Below are positions 61,900-64,000 of a stretch of 64,000 nt of DNA, piece by piece (the first letter of the stretch is position 1; every line of letters begins with the position of its first letter). The DNA lies in contig JAWPMT010000005.1 in NCBI GenBank assembly GCA_033344775.1, positions 2,797,001 to 2,861,000 on the forward strand. The letters run 5' to 3'. Origin of the DNA: Cytophagales bacterium (GTDB lineage Bacteria; Bacteroidota; Bacteroidia; Cytophagales; Cyclobacteriaceae). The notes beneath the pieces were generated by a model. That model made no database searches. It was not told the origin of the DNA and saw only the letters and a program-made list of their open reading frames with translations. A program made the position numbers and the translations under genes.

Positions 61900-64000
61900 A
61901 TGAACAAACTCATCTGCCTTTTACTTTTCGTGGCCAATTTTTACAGCGCCACAGCACAGGAGCTTACACAAACCCTGAAAGGTCGCATTGTCGATCAGGT
62001 TTCCAAGTCTCCAGTCATCGGCGCAACGGTCATTATCCAGGGAACCGAACCTTTGAAAGGAGCAACTACGGATATCGATGGCTATTTCGCAATCAAACAA
62101 GTGCCCATTGGTCGGGTTTCTTTATCCATTTCTTCAGTAGGATATGAACAAAAAGCCATTCCGAATGTCCTGATCGAGTCGGGAAAGGAAAAATTCCTCA
62201 ACCTGGACATGGTAGAAGCGCTGATCGAAATGGAAGAAGTAGTCGTGGTAGCCGACGCACAAGACCGGGGACAACCCATCAATGAGCTGGCTACCGTTAG
62301 TGCCATCTCTATCAATGTGGAAGAAACCAGTCGCATGGCAGCCACTTTTGATGATCCGGCACGTGCGGCGCTTACCTATGCCGGGGTTTCTACTGGAGGT
62401 GATGACTTACTCAATGAGATTGTGATCCGCGGCAATAGCCCAAAAGGTATTTTGTGGCGTCTGGAAGGGGTGGAAATCCCCAACCCCAATCACTTCGGAA
62501 GTGTCGGCTCTTCTGCAGGTGGGATCAGCATGTTGAGTTCCAACTTGCTGAGTACTTCCGACTTTTTTACCAGTGCATTTCCTTCTGACTATGGCAATGC
62601 CACTTCCGGGATTTTTGATTTGCGCATGCGTCAGGGAAACTTTGACAAACATGAGCATACGCTACAAGCAGGATTGTTAGGCGTGGCTGCAGCTTCCGAA
62701 GGACCGATCAATCGCCAGAAAAGATCCAGTTATCTGGTGAATTATCGCTACAGTACGCTCGCATTATTTGATAACCTTGGCATTGAAATTCTGGGCTCTC
62801 AAGAAGATGTCACTTTTCAGGACCTGTCCTTTAAAGTCAATCTACCAGGAACGAAATTAGGTTCCTTTTCGATCTGGGGATTGGGGGGTAAAAACACCTA
62901 CACTTATCGTCCTCTACTAGAGTTTGGGGAATGGGACTATGAAGACAATGAGCAACAAATGGGAGTTGCAGGTTTGACCAATGTGGCCTACCTCAACAAA
63001 AACACCTACATCAACACGGTCGTCTCTTACTCGCTTTTCGATACCCATTATGTCTTTGACTCTTTGAGGTTCCGCGCACTTGAGGACGAAGAAGTAGTGG
63101 AGAAAGCGTTGCGTATTTCCAGCTATTTGAACCACAAGTTCAATGCAAAAAACTCGATACGGGTGGGTGGAATCTTCAGCAACCTGGCCTTTGATTTGGC
63201 CTATGATGAATGGGATTATGACCTTAATCGGTCCGTGAATTATCTCAATGAAAACGGAAGTACCAATTTCTTCCAGGCATTTACGAACTGGCAACATCGC
63301 GCCAACGAGGAATTAACGATCAATGTAGGACTACACGCTTCCCATTTCCGCTTGAATCAGGATTGGTACATTGAGCCCCGACTGGGATTCCGTTGGGCTT
63401 ACGCACCAGGAAAAGCCTTGACCGGTGGTGCAGGACTGCACAGCCGCATGGAAACTTTGGCCTTGTACATGGGGAAAGAGTTTCTGGAAGATGGTACATC
63501 TCGCCAAAACAATCGTGACTTAAGCTTTACCAAAGCAGCGCATGTGGTATTGGGTCATGAGTGGATGCTGACTAACGAAATTCGTTTCAAAGCCGAGGCT
63601 TATTATCAGCATTTGTATGATGTGCCGATTTGGGCAACAGACACCACAACAGATCAGTACCTCAGAAGTTTTTCTATCCTCAATACTTTCGAAGGATGGA
63701 CCTCTGATGACCTGGATAATGGTGGCAGAGGCAAAAATTATGGCCTGGAATTCACACTGGAAAAATTCTTCTCCAATGGCTACTACTTCCTGAGCACCCT
63801 TTCTCTTTATGAGTCTAAATATAAAGGCTTAGATGGCATTGAAAGATCAACACGATTTGATGGGAAATACATTTTCAATGTAGTAGGAGGTAAAGAGTGG
63901 ACTTTCGGAGCGAACAATAACAAGGTGATCAGTATCAATGGTCGGGCCATCTCTTCCGGAGGAAAAAGAGAAGCACCGATTAACGCCTTTGCTTCGCAAC
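61900..64000 (+). CDS. TonB-dependent receptor (partial, 3' end beyond window)
   Basis: 700 visible codons, open to the right edge. The signal peptide ends S-A-T-A-Q. A carboxypeptidase-regulatory-like domain follows (about 25-105: L-K-G-R-I-V-D-Q and G-Y-F-A-I-K-Q-V-P-I-G), then the plug domain (about 120-235) with D-D-L-L-N-E-I-V-I-R-G-N-S and barrel strands beyond. There is no visible N-terminal signalling (FecR-type) domain. It imports or exports a ligand across the outer membrane with TonB; the ligand is unknown. No SusD-type lipoprotein is visible in the window, so a nutrient-specific role cannot be assigned. Confidence 0.85.
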   Translation, partial: MNKLICLLLFVANFYSATAQELTQTLKGRIVDQVSKSPVIGATVIIQGTEPLKGATTDIDGYFAIKQVPIGRVSLSISSVGYEQKAIPNVLIESGKEKFLNLDMVEALIEMEEVVVVADAQDRGQPINELATVSAISINVEETSRMAATFDDPARAALTYAGVSTGGDDLLNEIVIRGNSPKGILWRLEGVEIPNPNHFGSVGSSAGGISMLSSNLLSTSDFFTSAFPSDYGNATSGIFDLRMRQGNFDKHEHTLQAGLLGVAAASEGPINRQKRSSYLVNYRYSTLALFDNLGIEILGSQEDVTFQDLSFKVNLPGTKLGSFSIWGLGGKNTYTYRPLLEFGEWDYEDNEQQMGVAGLTNVAYLNKNTYINTVVSYSLFDTHYVFDSLRFRALEDEEVVEKALRISSYLNHKFNAKNSIRVGGIFSNLAFDLAYDEWDYDLNRSVNYLNENGSTNFFQAFTNWQHRANEELTINVGLHASHFRLNQDWYIEPRLGFRWAYAPGKALTGGAGLHSRMETLALYMGKEFLEDGTSRQNNRDLSFTKAAHVVLGHEWMLTNEIRFKAEAYYQHLYDVPIWATDTTTDQYLRSFSILNTFEGWTSDDLDNGGRGKNYGLEFTLEKFFSNGYYFLSTLSLYESKYKGLDGIERSTRFDGKYIFNVVGGKEWTFGANNNKVISINGRAISSGGKREAPINAFASQ

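Noticed and set aside
1-64000. Search for tRNA, rRNA, CRISPR and insertion sequences
   Set aside because: No tRNA-like T-loop sequence, regular repeat-spacer array or transposase gene was found in the intergenic regions.

Overview
The window comes from a chromosome of the Bacteroidota, most likely a marine or soil Cytophagales-type gliding bacterium. The evidence is two secreted proteins with C-terminal type IX secretion (T9SS) sorting domains, a TonB-dependent receptor with a carboxypeptidase-like N-terminal domain, many Bacteroidota-type signal peptides and lipoproteins, membrane-anchored LytTR and AraC regulators, DUF3667 and DUF4419 proteins, and starts without strong Shine-Dalgarno sequences. 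No rRNA, tRNA, CRISPR array, transposase or phage structural gene was seen.

Layout. 1-5.1 kb: tail of an unknown gene, a lipoprotein, and an operon of a TerB-like/ABCG-type transporter, a membrane thioredoxin-fold protein and a small membrane protein. 5.1-5.5 kb: a gene-free convergent gap full of inverted repeats. 5.5-13 kb: WYL regulator, secreted and outer-membrane proteins, a DUF3667 protein with a frameshifted UPF0158-like gene, a large T9SS-exported repeat protein, and a 585-residue protein with a TerD-like segment behind a tandem repeat. 13-21 kb: secreted proteins, LytTR regulator, T9SS esterase, a two-gene unit whose second gene has no usable start (probable frameshift), a membrane protein/Xre pair, an AlkB-like oxygenase and a stand-alone OLD-type ATPase. 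21-28 kb: two PadR/FtsX-like permease operons facing each other around a BACON-like lipoprotein. 28-30 kb: an isolated NACHT NTPase. 30-42 kb: TolB-amidohydrolase, PAP2 phosphatase, MORN protein, LytTR regulator, S9 peptidase, gamma-glutamyltransferase, DUF4419 protein and GNAT. 42-47 kb: third PadR/permease operon followed by a beta-lactamase-fold hydrolase. 47-62 kb: GNAT, DPP-IV-type peptidase, VOC protein, GAF-LuxR regulator, hydrolases, DoxX, wHTH regulator, ABM-domain protein, CPBP and S41 peptidases, AraC regulator, RNase HII and DM13 protein. 62-64 kb: a TonB-dependent receptor cut by the window edge.

How genes work together. Three PadR regulators are each coupled by overlap or a 1-base gap to a large orphan macrolide-exporter-like permease with a cytoplasmic prefix domain and no adjacent ATPase. 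The most defence-like genes are the OLD-type ATPase/TOPRIM protein and the NACHT NTPase; both stand alone and look AT-richer than their neighbours. Many convergent gaps hold dispersed hairpin elements. Two of these (14.8 and 57.0 kb) share the same nested stem with the same one-base bulge, and two others (24.4 and 38.7 kb) share a 16-base core. No complete new multi-gene system can be claimed from sequence alone. The best leads are the two putative immune NTPases, the shared hairpin families, the two frameshifted genes and the TerB/TerD-type genes.
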